Below are positions 56,304 to 64,000 of a stretch of 64,000 nucleotides of DNA, in pieces. The stretch lies in the NCBI RefSeq assembly GCF_005937185.1, contig NZ_VCNI01000001.1, positions 124,001 through 188,000 on the forward strand, written 5' to 3'. How positions within the stretch are numbered: the stretch's first letter is position 1; each line of letters starts with the position of its first letter. The DNA is from Flagellimonas algicola (GTDB taxonomy: Bacteria > Bacteroidota > Bacteroidia > Flavobacteriales > Flavobacteriaceae). A model generated the notes under the pieces. That model made no database searches, had not been told where the DNA came from, and was given only the letters and a program-made list of their open reading frames with translations. The position numbers and the translations under genes are program-made.

Positions 56304-57548
56304 ATGAAAAGACAATTTATTTCGAGGATCAAATGGCTTTTAATTGTTCCTGCCATATTGCTTTTTGTCCATTGTTCAGGACCCAAAAGAGTGAAGTTTC
56401 CAATACCTGTGGATACCAAGAACAAACCCATTGATCTTCAAATAAAAAAGAGCTATGCATTTGAGGATTTAGGGGTATGGGTCAGCAATGAGTTTGATGG
56501 AGCCCGCCTTAATGGGGCGCAAAAACTAAATGATTCAACCATTATTTTACGATTTGAACCGGAGAATACTCCAATAAATAAAAGCCCATATTATGGCTTC
56601 AAAGTTTGGTCAGATAGCCCAAAGCAGACCTACTTCCTATTTGACTACCCGGAAGGATTTGACCACCGGTACAAGCCTAAAAGGAAAGAGGATGGCAAGT
56701 GGAGTGAAATAGATTCATTGGATTTAGCAGAGACAGAATCTGGGATGATATTAAAGCTGAACTTGAGCCGGGAACCTATTATTGTTGCTGGCCAGGAAAT
56801 AAATAATTCCAAAGATGTTCAAGAATGGTATAGGGAAGATGTTGTAGGGAATAGGGATTTTGTTCGCGAAGGTAGTGTTGGACAGACTGAACTGGGACGG
56901 AACATCCCCGTTTTGGATATTTATCATGGCAATGTTACTGGCAAACCCATTATTGTACTGATGACAAGGCAACACCCTCCAGAGGTGACCGGCTATTTCG
57001 CATTCCAAAATTTTTTGACCACCCTTGTTGACCAATCAGAGCTTTCAACCCAATTTTTGAATAAGTACCGGGTCCTGGTTTTTCCAATAATGAATCCAGA
57101 TGGGGTGGATTTGGGGCATTGGCGACACAATGCCAATGGGGTAGATCTTAACCGGGACTGGTCCAAATACCGTCAACCTGAAATCAAAAATGTGGTTGGG
57201 CACTTGCTAAGAACTAGCAAGGAAAGCATGGGTGAAATAATTTTGGGATTGGATTTCCACTCAACCTATGAAGATGTTTTTTACACCAATGAGATACGGG
57301 AAGGTACCAGTTTGCCTCATTTTATTGATGATTGGTTTGAGCTACTGGAACAGAATATAGCAGGATATAAGGTAAATGAAGCGGCTTCAAACAGTACTCG
57401 TCCTGTTTCTAAAGGTTGGTTTCTTTATGGTCACAACGCAGTTGGTATTACGTATGAGATTGGGGATCATACCCCTAGGGAACGGATTGCGGAAATTGGT
57501 GCAACTTCGGCCCAAGCGATGATGAATGTGTTATTGGAAAATAAATAG
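56304..57548 (+). CDS. M14-family metallopeptidase, lipoprotein (2)
   Basis: A 414-aa lipoprotein (ILLFVHCSGP, Cys25), paralogous to the first M14 protein and with the same order: N-terminal beta-sandwich (about 45-170) and zinc peptidase domain (about 190-410). His and Glu in TRQHPPEVTG, the NPDGVDLGHWRHNANGVDLNRDW segment, third ligand in DFHSTYED and catalytic Glu in ITYEIGDHTPRE are seen. It probably trims peptides or side-chain-linked residues outside the cytoplasm. It is the last gene of the unit, followed by a terminator before the next sigma gene. Confidence 0.88.
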   Translation: MKRQFISRIKWLLIVPAILLFVHCSGPKRVKFPIPVDTKNKPIDLQIKKSYAFEDLGVWVSNEFDGARLNGAQKLNDSTIILRFEPENTPINKSPYYGFKVWSDSPKQTYFLFDYPEGFDHRYKPKRKEDGKWSEIDSLDLAETESGMILKLNLSREPIIVAGQEINNSKDVQEWYREDVVGNRDFVREGSVGQTELGRNIPVLDIYHGNVTGKPIIVLMTRQHPPEVTGYFAFQNFLTTLVDQSELSTQFLNKYRVLVFPIMNPDGVDLGHWRHNANGVDLNRDWSKYRQPEIKNVVGHLLRTSKESMGEIILGLDFHSTYEDVFYTNEIREGTSLPHFIDDWFELLEQNIAGYKVNEAASNSTRPVSKGWFLYGHNAVGITYEIGDHTPRERIAEIGATSAQAMMNVLLENK

Positions 57549-57689
57549 AAAAAAAGAAAATTTTGTTACATAATTGAAACGGTAATTGCCAATCAAAATC
57601 TTGTTGTTCCCTTGGTTTTAGGACATTTAAGGAGATTTATCAGTTTTGACCCCAATATTAAATTATCCTTATGAATCGGTTACAATAAT

Positions 57690-57719
57690 TGTCATTTTTC
57701 AATGATAATGACATTTTTT
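57690..57719 (+). terminator. Terminator of the peptidase/racemase unit
   Basis: TGTCATT pairs with AATGACA around a 10-nt loop, followed by six Ts. It lies about 140 bp after the second M14 stop and 48 bp before the second sigma gene, separating the two modules. Confidence 0.7.
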
Positions 57720-57766
57720 ATACATTTATTGCATGAAAATTTCATTTAATCAAGTATTAGATTGAA

Positions 57767-58357
57767 ATGTCAGGCACTAAAGGGAAAACTAACAAACTAC
57801 TCTTAGCGGAATTCAAAAAAGGAAACAAAAAAGCTTATCGTAAGCTATTTGAACTTTTTTGGGAGCCCATGTTTATTCGTGCCAAATCCATCGTTTTAAA
57901 TGAAGATGTAGCCAAGGATATTGTCCAGGAAATATGGATCAATTTGTGGCAAAAAAGGGCAAATCTGAACATTATTCATTTTGAAGCATACATCTTCCGT
58001 TCGGTCAAATATGGTTGTTTTAAATATTTGAGGGATAACAAACTCAATGCAGTGCATCTGCAAGTATTAGAATCTTTGGAACTGGGGCGTCCGGCAAGGG
58101 TGGAAAACCAGCATAACCTGGAACAGACGCAGTTCATCATAGAAAAGTCGTTGACAGAATTATCCCCTAGGTGCCAGCAAATTTTCAGACTTAGTAGAAT
58201 GGAAGCTGCTTCCAATGAAGAAATTGCCAAAAGATTGGGCATTTCAAAAAGATCCGTGGAAAATCAAATGTCCATTGCACTTAAATCCATCCGCCAGAAT
58301 CTAAGATTGGCACAGTCCTCACTTACGGCACTTATCACCTTTATCGCAAATCTTTAA
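57767..58357 (+). CDS. ECF-type RNA polymerase sigma-70 factor (second module)
   Basis: A 196-aa ECF sigma factor with region 2 (KKAYRKLFELFWEPMF, DIVQEIWINLWQKR, about 15-80) and region 4 (LSPRCQQIFRLSRMEAASNEEIAKRLGISKRSVENQM, about 130-170 including the helix-turn-helix). It resembles the first sigma factor in size and is followed by a FecR gene. Upstream, TACATTTA (7 of 8 bases of the -7 consensus) lies about 46 bp before the ATG, a possible promoter. The 18-bp motif of the first module is not present here. Confidence 0.92.
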   Translation: MSGTKGKTNKLLLAEFKKGNKKAYRKLFELFWEPMFIRAKSIVLNEDVAKDIVQEIWINLWQKRANLNIIHFEAYIFRSVKYGCFKYLRDNKLNAVHLQVLESLELGRPARVENQHNLEQTQFIIEKSLTELSPRCQQIFRLSRMEAASNEEIAKRLGISKRSVENQMSIALKSIRQNLRLAQSSLTALITFIANL

Positions 58358-58480
58358 TTTTTTTCAGCCCTATTGTAGCGCTGATCGGTATCATTCCATT
58401 ATGTTAAAGAAATGTTAAAATATGTAATTGAATGTGAGTTTCATGGTCTTTCTGGTTCATCCTAGTATAGCGCACGAATT

Positions 58481-59605
58481 ATGCAAGAGAACGAATTCAA
58501 AAAATTATTGGACAAATACCTGGACGGCACCATTTCTGATCATGAATTGAAATTGTTGGAAAAATTTAAGGATGACGTCAATCTAGCGAATTTAGAACCC
58601 CATTTTAAATCCAAGGCACACAAAAAAGCCGTAAAAGATGCCTTATGGACTTCCATCCATTCGCAAACCCAAGATGACTCCAGGAAAAGAGCTGCCATTT
58701 GGAAAATTTCCGCCGCTGCTGCAGCGTTCTTGGCCCTACTTGCTACGGCTTATCTCCTTCTACAGAATACTGCCCAGGAAACCGATATGATTATACCTGA
58801 AAACGCAATTACCCTACAACTTGAAAACGGGGATATTCAGGTAATCAGCGAGGATGGCGAAGTGGAAGTACTGGATAAGGATGGCAATGTAATAGGTAAA
58901 CAAGATGGCGAAAGTATAAAGTATTCAGAAGTAAGTTCCAAGAGAGAATTGGCCTATAACACCTTGACTGTTCCGCAAGGAAAAACCTTTCAACTTCAAC
59001 TTTCTGATGGCACGATAGCCTACCTTAATGCGGGATCTTCCATAAAATACCCGGTTCAATTTATGGAGGGCGCTCAGCGACAGATTTATGTACAAGGGGA
59101 AGCTTTTTTGGATGTTGCCAAGGATCCCAATCATCCATTTGTAGTGAATACCAATGGTTTAAATGTTCGGGTTTTAGGAACTCAATTTAATGTTTCTGCC
59201 TATCCGGAGGACGAAACCACGGAGGTAGTCCTTGTGGAAGGAGCAGTAAGTCTATATACAGAAGAGGATGGATACGGTTCGGAAAAAAATGTAAAACTGG
59301 AACCAGGATTTAAAGGAAGTTTTGATAAAACCAGCAACCATATTGACACCTCAAAGGTCATAACCAGTTTGTATACCTCCTGGATCAATGGCAAACTGGT
59401 GTTCAGGAATATGACCTTTAGCAACATCATGAAGAAATTGGAAAGACATTATGATGTGACCATTGTCAACAACAACAAGGATTTGACCCATGACCTGTTC
59501 AATGCCAATTTTGGTAAGGAACCCATAGAAAATGTGCTCATGGAATTAAAGGCCAACTATGGTATTGATTATCAAATTCTGGATGAAAAAATAATCATAG
59601 ATTAA
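58481..59605 (+). CDS. FecR-family anti-sigma factor (second module)
   Basis: A 374-aa protein with an N-terminal cytoplasmic part (LDKYLDGTISDHELKLLEKF, about 1-75), one membrane helix (about 77-95, ISAAAAAFLALLATAYLLL), a periplasmic FecR domain (about 165-275, VPQGKTFQLQLSDGTIAYLNAGS, EAFLDVA) and a C-terminal DUF4974/STN-like region (about 300-374). It would be the anti-sigma partner of the sigma gene 123 bp upstream and signalled by the STN-SusC gene downstream. Standard layout and length. Confidence 0.92.
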   Translation: MQENEFKKLLDKYLDGTISDHELKLLEKFKDDVNLANLEPHFKSKAHKKAVKDALWTSIHSQTQDDSRKRAAIWKISAAAAAFLALLATAYLLLQNTAQETDMIIPENAITLQLENGDIQVISEDGEVEVLDKDGNVIGKQDGESIKYSEVSSKRELAYNTLTVPQGKTFQLQLSDGTIAYLNAGSSIKYPVQFMEGAQRQIYVQGEAFLDVAKDPNHPFVVNTNGLNVRVLGTQFNVSAYPEDETTEVVLVEGAVSLYTEEDGYGSEKNVKLEPGFKGSFDKTSNHIDTSKVITSLYTSWINGKLVFRNMTFSNIMKKLERHYDVTIVNNNKDLTHDLFNANFGKEPIENVLMELKANYGIDYQILDEKIIID

Positions 59606-59712
59606 CTAACAAACCGCTAAACTTAAAACACAAAACTGCCTATGGGATAAAATTCAAAAAAGATGTAACCAATTACGAATGATTACTTCTTGTTATGGTC
59701 AAAGAAGGCCAT

Positions 59713-59748
59713 AAAAAAATCGGAAAATGCTAGGAACATCTTCCGATT
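59713..59748 (-). terminator. Minus-strand terminator in the second STN-susC leader
   Basis: AATCGGAAAATG and CATCTTCCGATT make a 12-bp stem. On the plus strand it has an A-C mismatch; on the minus strand that position becomes a G-U pair, so the stem closes fully, and seven Us follow. It ends 51 bp before the susC start, a position almost the same as in the first module. Confidence 0.75.
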
Positions 59749-59799
59749 GGTCGGAGTGATTAAACTTAAAAGATTAACCACAATTAACACTATAAAAGT

Positions 59800-62700
59800 A
59801 TGAAAAAACTTCTTACACCTAAAAGAAGCCTATTTCCAGTATTTAAATATGACCTAAAAATGAAACTCAGTACGTTGTTCATCTTGGCTGCCTTATTTTC
59901 CATGCAGGCCAATGATGCCTACGGACAACGTACGAAAGTGACGCTGGATTTGGACAACGTTTCCGTTGGACAATTAATAGATGAAATTGAAAGTAAAACC
60001 GAGTTTGAATTTGTTTACAAGATAAAAGATGTAAACATCGACCGGATTGTATCGATCAAAGTAGATCGGGAGCGCATAAGCAAAGTACTTAACCAGATTT
60101 TTCAAAATACCAATACCACCTTCAACCTTAATGACCGGCGGATTTATTTGGTGAAACGCACCGAACCCGAACCAACTTCCCAACCGCAAGAGTCCAATGT
60201 GCAGCCCAACCTGCAGTTTACTGTGAACGGAACTGTTACTGACGTGGATGGGCAGCCCTTACCGGGAGCCAGTATCATTGAACAAGGAACAACCAATGGG
60301 GTCAGTTCTGATTTTGATGGTAACTATACTATTGAAGTATCCTCTTCGGATGCTGTTTTAGAGGTCTCTTATTTGGGATTCTCCACCCAACAAATAGCCG
60401 TTAGTGGACAATCTACCGTGAATGTGCAATTGCAACCCGATGCCGGGAAATTGGCCGAAGTGGTAATCATCGGTTATGGATCTACTACCAAGGAGAAATT
60501 TAATGGAGCGGTCTCCAAAGTGGATAGCGAAGCGTTGAACAATTTCTCCACTGCTAATTTTGAGCAGGCTTTGGCAGGGAACGTTTCCGGGATACAAATT
60601 CTTGGAAATGGAAAAAACCCAGGGGAGAATTCAGTGGTTCAAATTAGGGGCCTCAACACCCTTACTGCGGGAACAAACCCCTTGATCGTGATAGATGGCA
60701 ACCCCTTGTCCGAAGGTTCTTCCTTTAGTTCTATCAACACCCAGGACATCGAGTCCGTTAACATTCTAAAGGATGCGGCTTCGGCTGCCATTTATGGATC
60801 CAGAGCGTCAAATGGGGTTATCTTGATCACCACCAAAAAAGGAAAAAAGGGGAGCTTAAAAGTTACCTATGACACGTACTACGGATTTCAAGACCGTATT
60901 GACAATTTTGAACTGGTGGATGCCTATGATGCCGCTCTATTTGATTCAGACTCCAGAAATTTCGGATATGTTTCAGGAGGTCCGGGACGAAGTGTTTCTG
61001 ATGACAATGCCACCCGTGATGCCAATGGAGGAGGAAAACGGAGTAGAATTCCTGGATACCTTCAAGGATATCTGGATGGACAAGCTGGACTGACCAATAC
61101 CAACTGGACGGATGCCGTCTTTCGCACCGCTTCCCAGCAAAACCATTACCTAAACCTAAGCGGTGGTACAGAAAAAACCGATTACTCCATATCCTTTGGC
61201 TACTTGGATCAAGAGAACATTATCATGGATTCTGATTACAAGCGCTATACCGCCAATGTGCAACTCAATTCACAGATCAGTGATCGTATTCGCTTTGGGG
61301 TTACGTCCAATGTGTCCTTGGTTAATTCCAATCCTACAGGTGAGGCTGGTTGGTCTAACTATGGGTTAGGGGCCAAGGCACAACCAGACCCCAGTTTTTC
61401 CATTATTTTGATGCAACCGTATTATCCCATCCACAACCAAGATGGAACCTTTGCCATTGCCAACCAATTGCATGACAACAATGACAATTGGGATGGACCC
61501 ATTTCGGAAAATACCGTGGCTCAAACTGCATTGACCGACTTTTATGAAAAAAGGGTGCGGGTTTTTGGAAACGCTTATCTTGAGGTGGAACCCTTAGCGG
61601 GATTGAAGTTTAAAACTTCCTTGGGAGGGGATTACAATTCCATTTTCACGGAGTTTTTTGCCCCCTCTAACATCGGAAATTATAGAACTCCGGTGGCCAA
61701 CAATCGCACCCAAGCAATGGAAAGCAATGTAAGAAGGGAAAACTTCATTACAGAGAACCTCCTGACGTATAACAAATCCCTGGACAAACATAATTTTGAT
61801 GTTCTGTTGGGTTTCAGTTATCAAGAAGAAAATGGGTACAACACCAGATTGGAGAGCAACAACTTTGCAGATGATAACCTGCGCAACATCGCGGGAGCAA
61901 CCAATCCGTCAGCCGAGGTTAGAAGAAGTAAATGGGCGCTTGAATCCTATTTTACCCGTTTGCAATACGATTATGATGGTAGATATTCCCTTTCGGGATC
62001 CTTCAGGCGGGACGGTTCATCCCGTTTTGGTGCCAACACCAAATACGGAAATTTCGCTTCCGTTTCTGCCGGATGGACCTTGAGCAATGAATCATTTTTT
62101 CCAGAGGATGCATTGGTAAGCTTTACCAAGTTAAGGGCAAGTTGGGGACAAACAGGAAATAACCAAATAGGGGATTTTGGTTCCATAGCCTTGATCGAAC
62201 CAGATAATTACGTTGTTGATGGGCAGTTGGTTCCTGGGTCCTATACTGATACCTCACCCAACCCAGATTTGTCCTGGGAAACCAACACAGCACTTAATGT
62301 GGGATTGGATCTAGGTATCTTGGATAACAAACTCCTGTTTACAGCGGAATATTACAAATCCAATACCACGGACCTCTTATTGGAAGTACCGGTACCACAG
62401 CAATCAGGATTCTCGCAATCATTGCAAAATATTGGCGAATTGGAGAACAAGGGATTTGAATTCGAAATCCGGGGAAATAACTTTGAGATTGGGGAGTTGG
62501 GCCTCTCGTTCAACGCCAATATTACCAGTAGTAAAAATGAAGTTTTGGCCTTGGGAGAAGGGCAGGAACAGATTATCCAGAATAATGGAGGGATGGACTT
62601 TTTGACCAAAGTGGGCGGAAGCATAGCAGAATTTTACGCGTACGATATCCAAGGTGTTTTCAGGACCCAAGCGGAGATTGATGCAGCCACCATTGCCCCA

Positions 62701-63321
62701 TTGGCCGGTACCGAGGTTGGGGATTACATTGTAAGGGATGCCGATGGAGATGGGCAGATAACCCCAGATGATAGGGTGACCTTGGGCGATTACAATCCTG
62801 ATTTTACCTATGGTTTTGGGTTTAACCTGAACTATAAAGGTTTTGACTTTAGCGCTCAATTTGCAGGTGTTGAAGGAAGGAAGGTCTCGGACCGCATGGT
62901 CTATTTTGCCGAAAGTGGGGAAGGGTTTTTTGTTCCCACCCAGCATTATTTTGACAATTACTACTCGGATCGAAACCCCAATGGTTTCTTTAGAAGACCG
63001 GATTTTTCCAGTTTTTCATCTGCCGGTAGGTTGACCCGGGCCTCCAGTCTTTCGGTTTATGATGCGGATTACTTCCGTTTAAGAAGCATGCAAGTGGGAT
63101 ATAACTTCCCCGAAAGTACCACGGCCTATTTGGGCATCGATTTCCTTCGGCTTTACCTGACTGGAAATAACATTTTCAACAGCACTAAATTCAGGGGATA
63201 TAACCCTGATGCCTTGGATACCAGAGACACCAATAACCAACAGACCTTGACAAGGGGCTGGATCCAGTCTGCAAGTCCGTTGACACGCTTTATAGCGCTT
63301 GGATTAAACGTTAAATTTTAA
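59800..63321 (+). CDS. SusC/RagA TonB-dependent transducer with STN domain (second module)
   Basis: A 1173-aa protein. Signal region (LSTLFILAALFSMQANDAYGQ), STN domain (about 48-118, VGQLIDEIESKTEFEFVYK), carboxypeptidase-D-like domain (about 140-215), TonB box GKLAEVVIIGYGS, plug with QIRGLNTLTAG and DAASAAIYGSRASNGVI, and barrel ending in IALGLNVKF. Same architecture as the first STN-SusC but clearly different in sequence, so a different ligand is likely. Ligand unknown because the downstream enzymes lie outside the window. Confidence 0.94.
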   Translation: MKKLLTPKRSLFPVFKYDLKMKLSTLFILAALFSMQANDAYGQRTKVTLDLDNVSVGQLIDEIESKTEFEFVYKIKDVNIDRIVSIKVDRERISKVLNQIFQNTNTTFNLNDRRIYLVKRTEPEPTSQPQESNVQPNLQFTVNGTVTDVDGQPLPGASIIEQGTTNGVSSDFDGNYTIEVSSSDAVLEVSYLGFSTQQIAVSGQSTVNVQLQPDAGKLAEVVIIGYGSTTKEKFNGAVSKVDSEALNNFSTANFEQALAGNVSGIQILGNGKNPGENSVVQIRGLNTLTAGTNPLIVIDGNPLSEGSSFSSINTQDIESVNILKDAASAAIYGSRASNGVILITTKKGKKGSLKVTYDTYYGFQDRIDNFELVDAYDAALFDSDSRNFGYVSGGPGRSVSDDNATRDANGGGKRSRIPGYLQGYLDGQAGLTNTNWTDAVFRTASQQNHYLNLSGGTEKTDYSISFGYLDQENIIMDSDYKRYTANVQLNSQISDRIRFGVTSNVSLVNSNPTGEAGWSNYGLGAKAQPDPSFSIILMQPYYPIHNQDGTFAIANQLHDNNDNWDGPISENTVAQTALTDFYEKRVRVFGNAYLEVEPLAGLKFKTSLGGDYNSIFTEFFAPSNIGNYRTPVANNRTQAMESNVRRENFITENLLTYNKSLDKHNFDVLLGFSYQEENGYNTRLESNNFADDNLRNIAGATNPSAEVRRSKWALESYFTRLQYDYDGRYSLSGSFRRDGSSRFGANTKYGNFASVSAGWTLSNESFFPEDALVSFTKLRASWGQTGNNQIGDFGSIALIEPDNYVVDGQLVPGSYTDTSPNPDLSWETNTALNVGLDLGILDNKLLFTAEYYKSNTTDLLLEVPVPQQSGFSQSLQNIGELENKGFEFEIRGNNFEIGELGLSFNANITSSKNEVLALGEGQEQIIQNNGGMDFLTKVGGSIAEFYAYDIQGVFRTQAEIDAATIAPLAGTEVGDYIVRDADGDGQITPDDRVTLGDYNPDFTYGFGFNLNYKGFDFSAQFAGVEGRKVSDRMVYFAESGEGFFVPTQHYFDNYYSDRNPNGFFRRPDFSSFSSAGRLTRASSLSVYDADYFRLRSMQVGYNFPESTTAYLGIDFLRLYLTGNNIFNSTKFRGYNPDALDTRDTNNQQTLTRGWIQSASPLTRFIALGLNVKF

Positions 63322-63339
63322 ACCAAAAACTTAAGACAA

Positions 63340-64000
63340 ATGAATTTCAATAAATATATATTTCTAATGGTTGGTGTCTTGGTAGGATTGACTTCCTGCG
63401 AAAAGGAATTGGACATTGTACCTATAACGGAAAAGGCTTCCAACAATTTTTATTCCAACGAACAGGAGTTGGAAAGTGCTGTGGCGGGGGTGTATGCCCA
63501 ACTTCAGAATGGAGGGCTTTACGGACTGGATTTAATTGGTGTTGGCGAGATTTCCGGAGAGGATTCCTTTGAAGAAATCGCCGCCAATGATGGAGGTCGC
63601 TTTGGACAATTGGACGACTTTTCCACCAATGCCGGAAATGACTTGGTAGGAGATATTTGGAGAGAATCTTACCGAGGAATCCAACGGGCTAATACCGTGC
63701 TGAACCGAATTACAGATATCGAGTATGAATCCAGCGCTTTAAAGACCAACAGAATAGGGGAGATGAAGTTTGTTCGCGCCCTATTGTACTTTAATTTGGT
63801 GCGTTTGTATGGAGATGTTCCCTTAGTTGTAATAGAAACCGAAAGTCCATTTGATTTCTTTGGACAGGGTCGTACCGCATCCTCGGAGGTCTATGCCCAA
63901 ATACAAGCAGATCTCAACGATGCCATCCAAGATTTACCCGTGGAGAAATCCTCTGGAAAACCAGCAAGGGGAGCCGCACAGGCCCTTTTGGGCGATGTAC
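63340..64000 (+). CDS. SusD/RagB-family lipoprotein (second module; cut by right edge)
   Basis: The frame begins with ATG at 63340, 18 bp after the susC stop, and runs off the right edge after 220 codons. A lipoprotein signal (VGVLVGLTSCEKEL, Cys at about 20) is followed by SusD features NEQELESAVAGVYAQLQ, WRESYRGIQRANTVLNRI and KFVRALLYFNLVRLYGDVPLV near 146-166. It pairs with the SusC encoded just upstream. About half of a typical protein is visible. Confidence 0.93.
   Translation, partial: MNFNKYIFLMVGVLVGLTSCEKELDIVPITEKASNNFYSNEQELESAVAGVYAQLQNGGLYGLDLIGVGEISGEDSFEEIAANDGGRFGQLDDFSTNAGNDLVGDIWRESYRGIQRANTVLNRITDIEYESSALKTNRIGEMKFVRALLYFNLVRLYGDVPLVVIETESPFDFFGQGRTASSEVYAQIQADLNDAIQDLPVEKSSGKPARGAAQALLGDV

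Overview
The window looks like a chromosome segment of a marine Flavobacteriaceae bacterium (Bacteroidota). The evidence is AT-rich DNA, Bacteroidota-type promoters (TAnnTTTG at -7 with TTG or TTTG about 19-21 bp upstream), several SusC/SusD pairs, ECF sigma/FecR pairs and typical Flavobacteriia housekeeping genes. No insertion sequence, prophage, integrase or CRISPR array was recognised.

Layout. (1) 1-15.8 kb is housekeeping: thrA (cut by the left edge) with a probable threonine leader peptide and attenuator, nnr, a small unknown gene, clpC, gyrA, a TPR protein, an NlpC/P60 peptidase, a thiolase, a PgpH-like HD phosphodiesterase and a tRNA-Ser/tRNA-Pro pair. (2) 15.9-41.4 kb is an alginate utilisation locus. 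A lipoprotein sulfatase, an RraA-like protein and a Tat-exported TIM-barrel protein lie on the minus strand. Divergent from them on the plus strand are PL6, PL17, a tandem double PL7, KdgF, SusC, SusD, a PKD-domain surface lipoprotein, two more PL7 lyases, a FadR-family GntR regulator, an ExuT-like MFS transporter, two SDR reductases and an Nramp-fold transporter that lacks the usual metal ligands. A 25-bp double palindrome (TTGGTAAACCA-N3-TGGTTAACCAA) overlaps the promoters of three transcription units and precedes the regulator gene, so it is almost certainly the regulator's operator. (3) 41.4-44.6 kb holds a membrane LytTR regulator overlapping a beta-lactamase-like serine hydrolase, then a tRNA-Arg with an odd structured leader. 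(4) 44.8-57.7 kb is an ECF sigma/FecR/SusC(STN)/SusD module followed by four predicted lipoprotein enzymes: an M14 peptidase, an N-acyl-D-amino-acid deacylase-like amidohydrolase, a glutamate-racemase-like protein carrying a lipoprotein signal, and a second M14 peptidase. It reads as a scavenging system for peptides that contain D-glutamate or similar residues. (5) 57.7-64 kb is a second ECF sigma/FecR/SusC(STN)/SusD module, cut by the right edge.

How it works together. In the alginate locus, surface and periplasmic lyases (all PL7 domains carry QIH, the guluronate-type signature) cut alginate, SusC/D import oligomers, PL17 releases unsaturated monomer, KdgF helps linearise it to DEH, MFS carries it inward and an SDR reduces it to KDG. 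KDG kinase and KDPG aldolase genes are not in the window. The FadR-type protein represses the promoters until a uronate-derived inducer appears. In the peptide-like locus the TonB-dependent SusC has an STN domain and would signal through FecR to the ECF sigma factor.

The most notable signals are: the putatively exported glutamate racemase and its partners; hairpins upstream of all three susC genes whose U-tracts lie on the minus strand, as expected for antisense RNAs ending in the susC leaders; the Nramp-fold protein without metal ligands; the operator set; and the threonine leader peptide.
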